NCBI GenBank assembly: GCA_965243805.1
Contig: OZ251577.1
Span: forward strand, 1,922,001-1,986,000
Length of the DNA stretch: 64,000 nt
From: CATQHQ01 sp965243805
GTDB lineage: Bacteria; Gemmatimonadota; Gemmatimonadetes; Longimicrobiales; Gaopeijiaceae
Direction: 5' to 3'
In this document: one piece after another, positions 47,381 through 57,300 of the stretch
Numbering within the stretch: the first letter of the stretch is position 1
Layout: each line of letters opens with the position of its first letter
The notes under the pieces: model-generated
The model's database searches: none
Told to the model about the DNA's origin: nothing
The model's input: the letters and a program-made list of their open reading frames with translations, nothing else
Position numbers and translations under genes: made by a program

Positions 47381-48265
47381 TCACCAAGAACCCATTGTTG
47401 ACGGCAAGGGCGAAGCCCCCTCCCCCACCCCCACCCCCGCCGCCCTATACCCCTCCTCCAAGAAGTACGGCACGGCCCCGAAGTCGAACGTGCCGTATCC
47501 CTCCAGGTCGGGCTCGATGTGCACGGTGGGGGTGGCGCCCCACATGGACTCCAAGGTGCGGCGGCGGTTGCGGATCATGATCCCCATGGCGCGCTGGTGG
47601 ATCGCCACCATCCCCTCCCGCACCACGTCGGCGCCTGACCAGCGTCCCGTTCCCACCACGTCCACGGCCACCACCCCGGTCGCACCCGCCGCCACCGCCT
47701 GGTCCACGGGCACCACTTGGTCCAGCCCGCCGTCCACGTAGAAGGAGCCGCCGTGCTCCATGGGCGGGTACAGCACGGGAAGGGCGGCGGAGGCGTACAG
47801 CGCGTCCACCAGGGGCACGTCGGTGCGGGCGCCGGGGCCGAACCACACCGTCCGGCCGGTCTCCAAGTCCACCGCGTTCACCTGCAGGGGCACGCGCAGC
47901 TCCGACCACTCGCGTGCAGGCACGATCTCCTCCACGTAGCCGCGCAGCGCATCGCCCCGGAAGACGCTCACCGCCTTGATGCCGCTGATCCAGGCGGCGC
48001 GGCGGTTCAGCCGGATGATGTCGGAGCGTCGGAGTCCGAGAGCCACCCGGGACATCTCGGCGGTGTCCATTCCAGCGGCAATGCAGGCCCCCACGACGGC
48101 CCCGATGGAGCAGCCCACGACCCCGGCGATCTCGACGCCGGCCTCCTCCAGCCGCCGCCACACGCCCACGTGCGCCAGTCCCTTGATCCCTCCGCCGCCC
48201 AGGACCAGCCAGGGCCGCGGGCCGAGGGATTCGATTGTCGCTGGCGCCAAGTCCTTGTCCGACAT
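47381..48265 (-). CDS. patatin-like phospholipase
   Basis: 294 residues. The Gly-rich oxyanion loop GGGGIKG (23-29), the nucleophile Ser53 in GCSIG (51-55) and the second catalytic Asp178 in DGG are all present, with YASAALPVLYPP between. It is probably a soluble acylhydrolase of the RssA-like group. Its low-complexity C-terminus (GVGVGEGASPLPS) is unusual. It is divergent from the suf operon and directly followed by the propeller gene. Confidence 0.92.
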   Translation of the reverse strand: MSDKDLAPATIESLGPRPWLVLGGGGIKGLAHVGVWRRLEEAGVEIAGVVGCSIGAVVGACIAAGMDTAEMSRVALGLRRSDIIRLNRRAAWISGIKAVSVFRGDALRGYVEEIVPAREWSELRVPLQVNAVDLETGRTVWFGPGARTDVPLVDALYASAALPVLYPPMEHGGSFYVDGGLDQVVPVDQAVAAGATGVVAVDVVGTGRWSGADVVREGMVAIHQRAMGIMIRNRRRTLESMWGATPTVHIEPDLEGYGTFDFGAVPYFLEEGYRAAGVGVGEGASPLPSTMGSW

Positions 48266-48308
48266 GGAGTTGCCCCGTTCGCGGGAGAAAACGGCGGTCT
48301 GGGAGGCG

Positions 48309-48337
48309 TTGACCTCCCGTCCGGCGCAGGGTTATCT
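48309..48337 (+). promoter_or_regulatory. sigma-70-like promoter of the suf operon
   Basis: TTGACC (48309-48314) and TTATCT (48332-48337) with a 17-nt spacer, in the patatin/sufC divergent gap. The leader to the sufC ATG is about 110 nt. No iron-sulphur regulator site was identified. Confidence 0.5.
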
Positions 48338-48452
48338 TGCCAGGTCTGTTGGGGCCGCTTCAAGTCCCACAACTCTGGCCCGGCGTCTGGCCCAAGCCGC
48401 AAGCCCGCCGTCCGGCCCCCCCATCGTATTCCGATTCGGAGACTGCTTGCAA

Positions 48453-49226
48453 ATGACCGACTTTCCCATCCTCTCCGCGACTGGCCTCAAGGCCAAGGTG
48501 GCGGACGAAGAGCTTCATATTCTGAAGGGCGTGGACCTGCGCGTTGGGGCCGGCGAGATCCACGCCGTCATGGGTCCCAACGGCTCCGGCAAGAGCACCT
48601 TGGCCAAGGTCGTGGCGGGCCACCCCGGCTACGAGGCCACCGCCGGCTCGCTCCGCTTCCAGGGGGAGGACCTGCTGGAGATGGAGCCCGACGAGCGCGC
48701 CCAGGCCGGCGTCTTCATGGCGTTTCAGTACCCGGTCGAGATCCCCGGCGTCTCCATCGCCAACTTCTTGCGCACTGCCCTCCAGGCCCGCGTTGCCGAC
48801 GGCGAGGAGCTGGACCTCTTCGACTTCCAGGAGCAGCTCATGGAGCGGATGGAGCTGCTGGACATGCAGCCTTCCTTCGCGGAGCGGCCGGTGAACGACG
48901 GCTTCAGCGGAGGCGAGAAGAAGCGCAACGAAATCCTCCAGATGGCGGTCCTGAAGCCGACGCTGGCGGTCATGGATGAGACCGACTCGGGACTGGACAT
49001 CGACGCCCTCAAGATCGTGGCTCGCGGCGTCAACGCGCTGAAGAAGGAGAACCCTGGGATGTCGGTGCTGCTCATCACCCACTACCAGCGCATCCTGGAC
49101 CACATCCGCCCCGACAAGGTGCACGTCATGATCGACGGACGGATCGTGGAGACGGGCGGCCCGGAGGTGGCGTTGGAGCTGGAGGCCCAAGGCTACGAGG
49201 AGTACAAGGCGGCCCACGCTGCCTGA
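48453..49226 (+). CDS. sufC: Fe-S cluster assembly ATPase SufC
   Basis: 257 residues. Walker A GPNGSGKST (41-49), the FSGGEKKRNEILQMAVL signature and MDETDSGLDIDAL Walker B are characteristic of SufC, distinct from transporter ABC ATPases. It drives the SufBCD scaffold on which [4Fe-4S] clusters are built. First gene of sufC-sufB-sufD-Rieske-sufS. The longer open frame that begins at 47976 is non-coding upstream sequence. Confidence 0.97.
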   Translation: MTDFPILSATGLKAKVADEELHILKGVDLRVGAGEIHAVMGPNGSGKSTLAKVVAGHPGYEATAGSLRFQGEDLLEMEPDERAQAGVFMAFQYPVEIPGVSIANFLRTALQARVADGEELDLFDFQEQLMERMELLDMQPSFAERPVNDGFSGGEKKRNEILQMAVLKPTLAVMDETDSGLDIDALKIVARGVNALKKENPGMSVLLITHYQRILDHIRPDKVHVMIDGRIVETGGPEVALELEAQGYEEYKAAHAA

Positions 49227-49266
49227 CGAGACGCCTGACTAAACGCCTTACGAAAGGAAAGGAACG

Positions 49267-50682
49267 ATGCCGCAGAACGAAGTCATTCACGACCTGGGGC
49301 TCGACGACTACAAGTTCGGGTTCGTCACCGACTCCAAGCCCGTGTTCCGCACGCGCCCGGGACTGGACGAGGAGATCGTCCGCCAGATCTCGGCCCGCAA
49401 GGACGAGCCGGAGTGGATGCTGGCGCTTCGCCTCAAGGCGCTGCGCACCTACGAGTCCAAGCCGATGCCGGGTTGGGGGGGCGACCTCTCGGAGCTTCAG
49501 GAGACGCTGGCCCAGACGTACTTCTACGTGAAGCCGCAGGAGAAGATGGAGCGCTCCTGGGACGACGTGCCGGACAACATCAAGGAGACCTTCGAGCGGC
49601 TCGGCATCCCCGAGGCGGAGCGGAAGATCTTGGCCGGCGTGGGCGCCCAGTACGACTCGGAGATGGTCTACCACTCCCTGAAAGAGGAATGGGAGTCCAA
49701 GGGCGTCATCTTCGACTCCATCGAGGACGGGCTGAAGAACCACCCGGAGCTCTTCCGCAAGCACTTCGGGAGCGTCATCCCCGCCGCCGACAACAAGTTC
49801 GCGGCGCTCAACTCGGCGGTGTGGTCCGGCGGTTCGTTCGTCTACATCCCGCCGGGGGTGCGGCTGGACACGCCGTTGCAGGCGTACTTCCGGGTCAACC
49901 AGGAGCGGCTGGGCCAGTTCGAGCGGACGCTGATCATCGCAGGGGAGGGTTCCCGCGCCCACTACATCGAGGGGTGCACGGCGCCGGTCTACTCCACTGA
50001 CTCCTTCCATTCGGGCGTGATCGAGATCGTGGTGGAGCCCAACGCTCGCTTCCGCTACACGACGATCCAGAACTGGTCCAACAACATGTACAACCTGGTC
50101 ACGCAGCGGGCGCTGGTGCGCGAGGGGGCGCACATGGAGTGGCTGGACGGCAACCTGGGGTCGAAGCTGACGATGAAGTACCCGTCGTGCTTCTTGGTGG
50201 GCGAAGGGGCCCACGGCGAAATCCTCTCGATCGCCTACGCCGGCGACGGACAGCACCAGGACACGGGCGGCAAGGTGATCCACGCGGCACCGAACACGTC
50301 GTCCAGCATCGTGTCCAAGTCGATCTCCAAGGGCACCGGGCGCTCCTCCTACCGGGGGCTGTGCAAGGTCTACGACGGCGCCCGCCACGCTCGCTCCAAC
50401 GTGGAGTGCGACGCGCTCCTCATCAACGAGACTTCGCGCACCGACACCTTCCCCTACATCGAGATCGACGAGAAGAGTGCCACGGTGGGTCACGAGGCCA
50501 CGGTCTCCAAGGTGGGCGACGAGCAGCTCTTCTACCTCATGAGCCGGGGGATGGACGAGGCGGAGGCGATGGCTCTGATCGTGCGCGGCTTCATCGAGCC
50601 GATCGCCAAGGAGCTGCCGCTGGAGTACGCCGTCGAGCTGAACCGGCTGATCGAGCTGGAGATGGAAGGGAGCGTCGGGTAG
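49267..50682 (+). CDS. sufB: Fe-S cluster assembly protein SufB
   Basis: 471 residues with AAGGAAAGGAACG before the ATG. The SufB scaffold is clear: SVIPAADNKFAALNSAVWSGG, YIPPGVRLDTPLQAYFRVN, TIQNWSNNMYNLVTQRAL, and the C-terminal SRGMDEAEAMALIVRGFIEP. It holds nascent clusters with SufC and SufD. It lies 40 bp after sufC. Confidence 0.97.
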   Translation: MPQNEVIHDLGLDDYKFGFVTDSKPVFRTRPGLDEEIVRQISARKDEPEWMLALRLKALRTYESKPMPGWGGDLSELQETLAQTYFYVKPQEKMERSWDDVPDNIKETFERLGIPEAERKILAGVGAQYDSEMVYHSLKEEWESKGVIFDSIEDGLKNHPELFRKHFGSVIPAADNKFAALNSAVWSGGSFVYIPPGVRLDTPLQAYFRVNQERLGQFERTLIIAGEGSRAHYIEGCTAPVYSTDSFHSGVIEIVVEPNARFRYTTIQNWSNNMYNLVTQRALVREGAHMEWLDGNLGSKLTMKYPSCFLVGEGAHGEILSIAYAGDGQHQDTGGKVIHAAPNTSSSIVSKSISKGTGRSSYRGLCKVYDGARHARSNVECDALLINETSRTDTFPYIEIDEKSATVGHEATVSKVGDEQLFYLMSRGMDEAEAMALIVRGFIEPIAKELPLEYAVELNRLIELEMEGSVG

Positions 50683-50686
50683 CCCG

Positions 50687-52117
50687 ATGGCGAGCAAAGC
50701 GGCGGCCGCAACGGTGCGGGGGGAGGAGCCCCTGGAGTCGGAACGGTTACCACCCCGGGACGACCTGCCGATCGCGGAGATCGGCTCCGAAGCGGTCCGT
50801 GCGGCCGGCGCCGGCGATCCCGACTGGCTGCAGGTGCGCCGGCAGGAAGCCTGGGAGGCGTACCAAGCCACGCCGATGCCCTCTACCCGATCCGAGGAGT
50901 GGCGCTACACCGACGTGGACCGGATGCTTCCGCTGGGCGGGCTGGCGCCAGCGGCTTGGGAGGGTCGGTCCACCTTTGGGGGCTCGGCGTCCGCGCTCTG
51001 GGACTTTGGGCGAGGCGGGGATCGTCCCGCCGGCCAGGTCGATCCCGCCGGGCAGGGCAGCCTCGCCGGCCAGGTCAGCCTCGTGGACGGATCGGTCGTG
51101 GAGTCGCGGCTGGACCCGGAGGCGGCGCAGCGGGGCGTGGTCCTCAAGTCCCTCCGCCAAGCCGCACAAGATGGGGACGAAGGCGTGGAGGCGTTGCTGG
51201 CCACCGAGGCTGTGCCCGCTTCCGACGGCAAGTTTCCCGCGCTGAACGCGGCCCTGTGGAGCGACGGCGTCTTCTTGCGCGTGCCTCGGGGCGTGAAGCT
51301 GGACCAGCCCGTGCGGCTGCGGCGCTGGACCTCCCGAGCGGGAACGGCGGCGATCACGCGCATCCTCCTCGTGGCCGAAGAGGGGAGCCGGGTCTCGTTC
51401 GTGGACGAGGCGCTCTCGCCCGACTTGGAGGAAGGCACGGCGCTGGCGGCCACGGCGGTGGAGGTCTACGCCCGGCAGGGGTCCCAGGTCCAGTACGTGT
51501 CGCTGCAACAGATGGGGCGCGGCGGCTTCTACTTGGCCAACCAGCGGACGCTGGCGGAGCGGGACTCGACCCTGGACACCCTCAACGTGGCGCTGGGCGG
51601 CTCGGTGGGACGAGTGGACCTCAACGCCCGGCTGCTGGGACCCGGTGCCAACAGCGACATGCTCGGCCTCTACTTCGGCGACGGCGACCAGCACTTCGAC
51701 TTCAACACGAGCCAGGACCACGTGGCGCCCCACGCCCACAGCGATCTGCTGTACAAAGGGGCGCTGGACGGGCGCGCGCGGGGCGTCTTCCGGGGGATCA
51801 TCCGGGTTCACAAGGGCGCCCAAGGCACCGACGCCTACCAGACCAACCGCAACTTGGTGCTGTCGGACGAGGCGGTCGCCACCTCGTTGCCCAACTTGGA
51901 GATCGGCGCCGACGATGTGCGCTGCTCCCACGGCGCCACGGTGGGCCAGCTGGACGCGGAGGCGATCTTCTACCTGATGAGTCGCGGCCTGCGGAGGGAG
52001 CAGGCGGAACGGCTGGTGGTGCTGGGGTTCTTGGGCGAAGTGCTGTCGCGACTGCCGCTGGGAGACGTGGCCCGGAAGGTCACTCGGGCGATCGAGGCGA
52101 AGCTGGGGTATGCCTAG
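50687..52117 (+). CDS. sufD: Fe-S cluster assembly protein SufD
   Basis: 476 residues. SufB/D fold motifs: FPALNAALWSDGVFLRVPRG, LGLYFGDGDQHFDFNTSQDH, RCSHGATVGQLDAEAIFYLM. It pairs with SufB in the SufBC2D complex. The N-terminal half is a more divergent, charged and Gly-rich segment with VDPAGQGSLAGQVSLVDG. It begins 4 nt after the sufB stop and overlaps the Rieske gene by 8 bp. Confidence 0.95.
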   Translation: MASKAAAATVRGEEPLESERLPPRDDLPIAEIGSEAVRAAGAGDPDWLQVRRQEAWEAYQATPMPSTRSEEWRYTDVDRMLPLGGLAPAAWEGRSTFGGSASALWDFGRGGDRPAGQVDPAGQGSLAGQVSLVDGSVVESRLDPEAAQRGVVLKSLRQAAQDGDEGVEALLATEAVPASDGKFPALNAALWSDGVFLRVPRGVKLDQPVRLRRWTSRAGTAAITRILLVAEEGSRVSFVDEALSPDLEEGTALAATAVEVYARQGSQVQYVSLQQMGRGGFYLANQRTLAERDSTLDTLNVALGGSVGRVDLNARLLGPGANSDMLGLYFGDGDQHFDFNTSQDHVAPHAHSDLLYKGALDGRARGVFRGIIRVHKGAQGTDAYQTNRNLVLSDEAVATSLPNLEIGADDVRCSHGATVGQLDAEAIFYLMSRGLRREQAERLVVLGFLGEVLSRLPLGDVARKVTRAIEAKLGYA

Positions 52118-52445
52118 GACCGACGGTCCGCCGGGCGACGGTTGGACCCGGGTGGCCTCTGCGGCCGATGTGCCCAAGGGCGGGTTGAGTGCGGTGACGA
52201 CTGGAAACGCGCGCATCGTGCTGGCCAATGTGGACGGCGAGTTCCATGCGCTGGAGGACCGTTGCTCGCACCAGGACTTCCCTCTCTCGTCGGGCGAGCT
52301 GGAGGGCTGCGAGCTCGAATGTCCCTTCCACGGCGCCACCTTCGACGTGCGAAGCGGTCGCGCCACCCGCTTGCCTGCCGTGCGTCCGGTGCGGACCTAC
52401 GATGCCCAGGTCGTGGATGGCCAGGTATATGTGCGGCTTGACTAG
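52110..52445 (+). CDS. Rieske [2Fe-2S] ferredoxin in the suf operon
   Basis: 111 residues with the two cluster-binding pairs Cys52-x-His54 (CSHQDF) and Cys71-x2-His74 (CPFHGATF). It is a stand-alone ferredoxin of the kind annotated as a non-heme iron oxygenase subunit. Actinobacterial suf operons also contain such a gene, so it probably supplies electrons or assists assembly. Translation is coupled to sufD by an 8-bp overlap. Confidence 0.93.
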   Translation: MPRTDGPPGDGWTRVASAADVPKGGLSAVTTGNARIVLANVDGEFHALEDRCSHQDFPLSSGELEGCELECPFHGATFDVRSGRATRLPAVRPVRTYDAQVVDGQVYVRLD

Positions 52446-52454
52446 TCCCAGGCC

Positions 52455-53708
52455 GTGAGCGACGCGACTTCTGCGCCCCGGCCGGTGCTCGACGTGGACG
52501 CCGTCCGCCGGGACTTTCCCGTCCTCCATCAGAGCGTGGGCGGGAAGCCCCTGGTCTACTTGGACAACGCGGCGTCGTCCCAAAAACCGCGGCAGGTGGT
52601 GGAGGCGATCAGCGGCTACTACTACCGGGACCACGCCAACGTCCATCGGGGCGTCCACGAGCTGGCGCGCCGCGCAACGGAGGCGTACGAGGGAGCGCGG
52701 GAGCGGGTCGCACAATGGCTGAACGGGTCGGCGGACGAGGTGGTGTGGACCCGGGGGACCAGCGAGGCGCTGAACCTGTTGGCGTTCTCCCTGGGCCAAG
52801 CTCGCGTGGGCGCGGGCGACGAGATCGTCGTATCCGAGATGGAGCACCACTCGAACTTGGTGCCCTGGCAGCTGCTGGCGGCCCGGTCGGGGGCCAAGCT
52901 GCGCCACGTGGAGTTGACCGACGACGGACGGCTGGAGCTGGACCAGCTGGCCGCCCTGCTCGGTGCCCGCACCAGGGTGGTGGCGCTCTCCCACGTCTCC
53001 AACGCGCTGGGAACGATCAACCCCGTGCGGGAGATCGGCCGGCTGGTGCGGGAGCGTTCCGACGCCGTGTTCGTGCTGGACGGCGCCCAGGGTGCGCCCC
53101 ACCTCCCGCTGGACGTGCAGGCGCTGGAGTGCGACGCCTACGCCTTCTCCGGCCACAAGATGTGCGGACCCACGGGGGTCGGCGGGCTGTGGGCGCGTCG
53201 CGAGCTGTTGGAGGAGATGCCGCCCTATCAAGGCGGCGGCGAGATGATCGAGCGGGTGCACCGGAACCACAGCACGTGGGCCGAGGTGCCGCACAAGTTC
53301 GAGGCGGGCACCCCCAACGTGGCCGGCGCCGTGGGGATGGCGGCGGCAGTGGAGTACCTGGAAGGCGTGGGACTGGATGCCGTGCACGACCACGAGGCGG
53401 CGCTGGCCGCCGAAGCCGTCTCGGCGCTGTCCGGTGTGGACGGGATGCGGATTCTGGGGCCGGTTCGGGGCGACGAACGGGCTGGGGTCCTGCCTTTCGT
53501 GATCGAAGGAACGTCGGCCCAGGATGTGGCCACCATATTGGACGCGGAAGGGATCGCCGTGCGGGCCGGGCACCACTGCGCCCAACTCGTAGTGGACCGC
53601 TACGGCCTGACCGCAACGGTCCGTGCATCGTTCTACCTGTACAACACCATCGAAGAGGTGGCTCTACTGGCCGCCGGCGTGGGGCGGGCCTGGGAGCTGC
53701 TGCGATAG
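52455..53708 (+). CDS. sufS: cysteine desulfurase SufS
   Basis: 417 residues with GTG start. PLP Lys235 lies in FSGHKMCGPTGVGGLW and the persulphide-carrying Cys375 in RAGHHCAQ. It removes sulphur from cysteine for cluster assembly. It is a group II SufS/CsdA enzyme. No SufU/SufE or SufA gene is adjacent; a lipoprotein gene follows instead. Confidence 0.96.
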   Translation: MSDATSAPRPVLDVDAVRRDFPVLHQSVGGKPLVYLDNAASSQKPRQVVEAISGYYYRDHANVHRGVHELARRATEAYEGARERVAQWLNGSADEVVWTRGTSEALNLLAFSLGQARVGAGDEIVVSEMEHHSNLVPWQLLAARSGAKLRHVELTDDGRLELDQLAALLGARTRVVALSHVSNALGTINPVREIGRLVRERSDAVFVLDGAQGAPHLPLDVQALECDAYAFSGHKMCGPTGVGGLWARRELLEEMPPYQGGGEMIERVHRNHSTWAEVPHKFEAGTPNVAGAVGMAAAVEYLEGVGLDAVHDHEAALAAEAVSALSGVDGMRILGPVRGDERAGVLPFVIEGTSAQDVATILDAEGIAVRAGHHCAQLVVDRYGLTATVRASFYLYNTIEEVALLAAGVGRAWELLR

Positions 53709-53737
53709 ACCACACAATAGACGGAAAGGACACCGCC

Positions 53738-54370
53738 TTGCTCGACGCACCTGAAGCCTTCTGCCTTCCTCGCCGAGTGGCGTGCGCCGTGTGCGCCCTC
53801 TCGCTCTTGGTCGCGGCGTGCGGCGGGGACGCTCCGGAGCCGATGCCAGAACCCGACCCGTATGTCACGACCCCCAGTCCCATGGAGTCGCTCACCGCAG
53901 CGGACTACGGCGGGCTCGACTCGGCCGAGATCGGGCTGAACACGCCCTGGACCCGGAACAAGGTGTCGAGCTCGGCTGTCCCCGACAGCGTGGTCCAGCT
54001 GACCAGCGTCTCGATTGAGCAACACGACGGCTTCGACCGGATCATCTTCGCCTTCGACGCCGAAGTGCCCGCCTTCCGGCTGGTCCTCGGAAGCGACGGC
54101 GGCGGCGGTGGCGGGTGTGACGGCAGCGGGGCCGAACCCGACACGCCCGCCCACTTGGTGGTGGAGTTCACGGGCGCAACGGCGGGCGACGGCGTGAGCG
54201 GCCAGGAGGCGGTGTCGGAGCTGCCGGTGCTGGCGTTGGCCGATCAGACGTGCGACGCCGACGGAACCCTGCGCTGGCTGCTGGGCATGGCCGCCGACAC
54301 CGATTTCAGGATGCTGGAGATGCGTGGCGAGCCGCGCTTGGTGGTGGACTTTCGGCACCCGGAGGGGTGA
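53738..54370 (+). CDS. AMIN-like-domain putative lipoprotein
   Basis: 210 residues from TTG 53738, chosen for AAAGGA at 7 nt and for the signal sequence that follows (VACAVCALSLLVAAC, lipobox Cys28). The rest resembles the AMIN-like domain of actinobacterial/Gemmatimonadota lipoproteins: VSIEQHDGFDRIIFAFD and HLVVEFTGATAG, with a GGGGGG stretch in the middle. The function is unknown. It lies in the direction of the suf operon 29 bp after sufS but may not be functionally related. Confidence 0.72.
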   Translation: MLDAPEAFCLPRRVACAVCALSLLVAACGGDAPEPMPEPDPYVTTPSPMESLTAADYGGLDSAEIGLNTPWTRNKVSSSAVPDSVVQLTSVSIEQHDGFDRIIFAFDAEVPAFRLVLGSDGGGGGGCDGSGAEPDTPAHLVVEFTGATAGDGVSGQEAVSELPVLALADQTCDADGTLRWLLGMAADTDFRMLEMRGEPRLVVDFRHPEG

Positions 54371-54388
54371 GGGGGCGGGGCTCGGTCG

Positions 54389-57300
54389 CTATGGGCGGCT
54401 CACGTCGACTACGACTACGCTGATCATCCGCCGCTGCTCGTCGGTCAGAACTTCTTCTAGGCAACGCTTCAGCTCCGCCGGGTTGCTGGGCTTGGAATGG
54501 TGCCCGCAGGGCGGTACCACCCGAGTGTGTTCGGCACCGAACCACAGGACCAGGTAGATGCCGAACCCGCTTGAACCCGGGTCCCGCGTATACTTCGCAA
54601 TCAGTTGTGTCTCGATCGAGCTCCACAGCTGACGATGGCTGTTCCTCTTGACCTCGATCGGGATCCCGTGGTTTCGGTAGACAACGCGAATATCGGCGCG
54701 CTTGTCCTCTGCGCAGTGTCCCTCGGGCTCGGCGTTCACCCCGGCAGGCAATAAGCGCGGCCGCAAATCCGAAAGAAGAGCGTCCCGGCAGGGATCTTCG
54801 GGACGAGGTTCAGCGGCCCGGGCCCGACCATATGTGTCCACGTTCCAATACTGTTTCCAGTCGTCGGTGTTGCCGTCGCGAATGTTGCGTGCAAGCTCTT
54901 GGAGACGGTCCACGGTTAGGGCGCGGAGATCGGCCGGGCCGGCAGGCTCTGCGTCCCGCAGCACGCCTTGCACTTGGTCTGCGGTGGGGATTCTGTGCTC
55001 GTGAGCGCGACGAAGCACGACCTGCTGGTCGAGGGCATCGAGTATCTCGTGTCTCCACGCAGCCAGCTCGGGCGCATCGGCTAGGGACTCGAGTGCGTCG
55101 GTGGCCTTGGCTTCAGGCAGCCTCGCCAGACCATCCAGCCAAGCCGAGAGTAAGCGTTGCGCCTTCGTCGATGCTTCGTCGGCTGGCGTCATCAGGCGCG
55201 CCTTCATTTCGTTGCCGTCTGGAGGGTGCCAGGGTGTGATCCTCGCGCCGATGCCCCGAATCGCCGCCGCCAAGTGTTCTGTGCTCCACTCCATCGAAAA
55301 CGACGGCAGTGGTCGCTCGGGGACGACAAAGCCTATCAGGTGTTGCACGCGAGTGGTCTTTCCTTCACGGATGAAGTCCATCGCTGTTGCCAAGTACTGT
55401 TCGGGCGACACCAGCATTCCGGTGCCCAGCCACAGCGCCCGCTGGGCCACATCCATCCCTGAACGTGCGAGCTTCGTCGCCACACACGATGCCAGTTCGT
55501 CGGGCATGTGGCGGACCGATGCCCACAGCAGGTGGCGAAGCGCCAGAATCTGTGGTCGGGTGCAGCGAGTGGGAAAGACGCGGAGCAGCGACGGTGCCGC
55601 CAGTCGCGCCAAATCTTGATACTTGGGATCCCAGGCTAGGGAAGCCAAGTGCTCTTCACAGTGCATTTTGCGCCTGATCTGGGACCGGTGAACGGCCACT
55701 AGGCCCTCCGCAACCAGTTGGGGATGAGAGCGCACCAGTTCGTCGTACCAAGCCGGGACGTCCGCCCGACGGTACCACCCTGGGCGCGGGCCCCGAACCG
55801 TCGGGCGTGGGCTTAGGTAGTAGAATCCCACTGCTCTCCTGATCCCATCCTCCGTTAGCTTCCGATAGCCGTCGCTTCCGGTCCGGTCCCCCTCGGCCAA
55901 GCCGGCCAAGACAGGCAAGGCGAAGTACGAACGCTTCCCGTTCTCGTTCAACCGAACAACCTCTTCAAGATCTGGAAGGTCGTCACGCTCCAGCACCCTT
56001 GTGAACCCGGAGAGCGTCGCCGACACCAAGTCCTCGTCGGAGTCCAGAGAGTCGCGCAGTGCGTCAGTGGGATCGGACGCCATATGGCCGGAGTCGAACC
56101 CGAAGTATGTCCTGGCAAGCGAATCTAATAGGGCCGGCTTGCACACACCCGCCGCTAAGCCGTCCGCCCGTTCGCGCACATACGCGATGTACTGTTGCTC
56201 TTCCTGACGACGACGCTCTAGTATAGCGGTTGCCCCTTGATCCTCCTTTGCCGGCCCGATTTGCGTGTCATCGCCTTCCGAGTCTACAGGCTTTGTAGGG
56301 TTGGTCAGACGGTCACGCAGCTCCGGCAGGCCCTGCAGTCTGGCTGTTGCGCAGGTGACCCAATGATCAAAGCCCGACTCCGGCCCCCGAAGGCCAACCG
56401 CCCACTCCAGAAGGAGTCGTGCCACCGGAGCATGGGAGCCTGCCAACTCGATGGCATGATCAAGGCACCACCCTGCAAGGCAGGAAGGGGGGGAGTCGCC
56501 AATAACTTCACGACGGTACGGCCAAGCATTGAGGTCTAGGCGTTCCTTATGAGCGTTTCTCTTCAGAAACTCCAGCAGGCAGGCTCTGGCGATCGCTGGG
56601 TGGGCCGCATACCATGACATAAGGTGCTGACCCTCGATCGGGTTCCCTCTCCTTCTGTCTAGCGGCCGAGTCCGCACCGCGACCTCGATCCACTTCGATA
56701 GTTGCGACACAGGTGTTGTTTCTCCGTGTTCGTTCAGTGTTCGCAACAGAACGCGGTTCACAAGCTTCTCAAGCTGAATTCTATCCAGTACTGCAAGTAG
56801 CCGAGTGCTGTTGCTATGCAGGCCCTCCATGAAGACGGGCAGATCGGTGCTCGGCGTACTCTCCTCAATTCTCTTGGACCAGAACATTAAGTCATGGCCG
56901 ACTAGGTTTCGGTTGACCGTCTTCGGGACGTAGTCCCAAACTTGTTCTGGCGAAATGCGACCTGGGTACATTGCAGTCAGCAATCTGCCTCGGAGTTCGT
57001 TGTCGGGGTCGTGAACCTCACCTCTCTTGATCTCTTGGAGCAGTTCGCTGACGAGATCGTCGCCCTCGCCACTTTTCTCCACAGCATGGAGCGCGGCCTT
57101 GATCCCAGCATGTCTAACGCGCGGCCACCAAGTGGGCTCCCGAACTAGGCGGAGCATCTCCCCGATGAGCGGCCGAGCCGCCGACGGGGAACGCTCGGGT
57201 CCTACCCAGGGTGCCAAGACAGCGTGCCGAATGCCACGAAGAAGCATATCTACTGTGGTTTGCTTGGCGTCGGTGCGGTCGTCATCTGTGATGTAGGTAC

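Noticed and set aside
47976..48452. long N-terminal extension of SufC
   Set aside because: The known SufC start aligns with ATG 48453, and the upstream frame lies over the patatin gene and the promoter.
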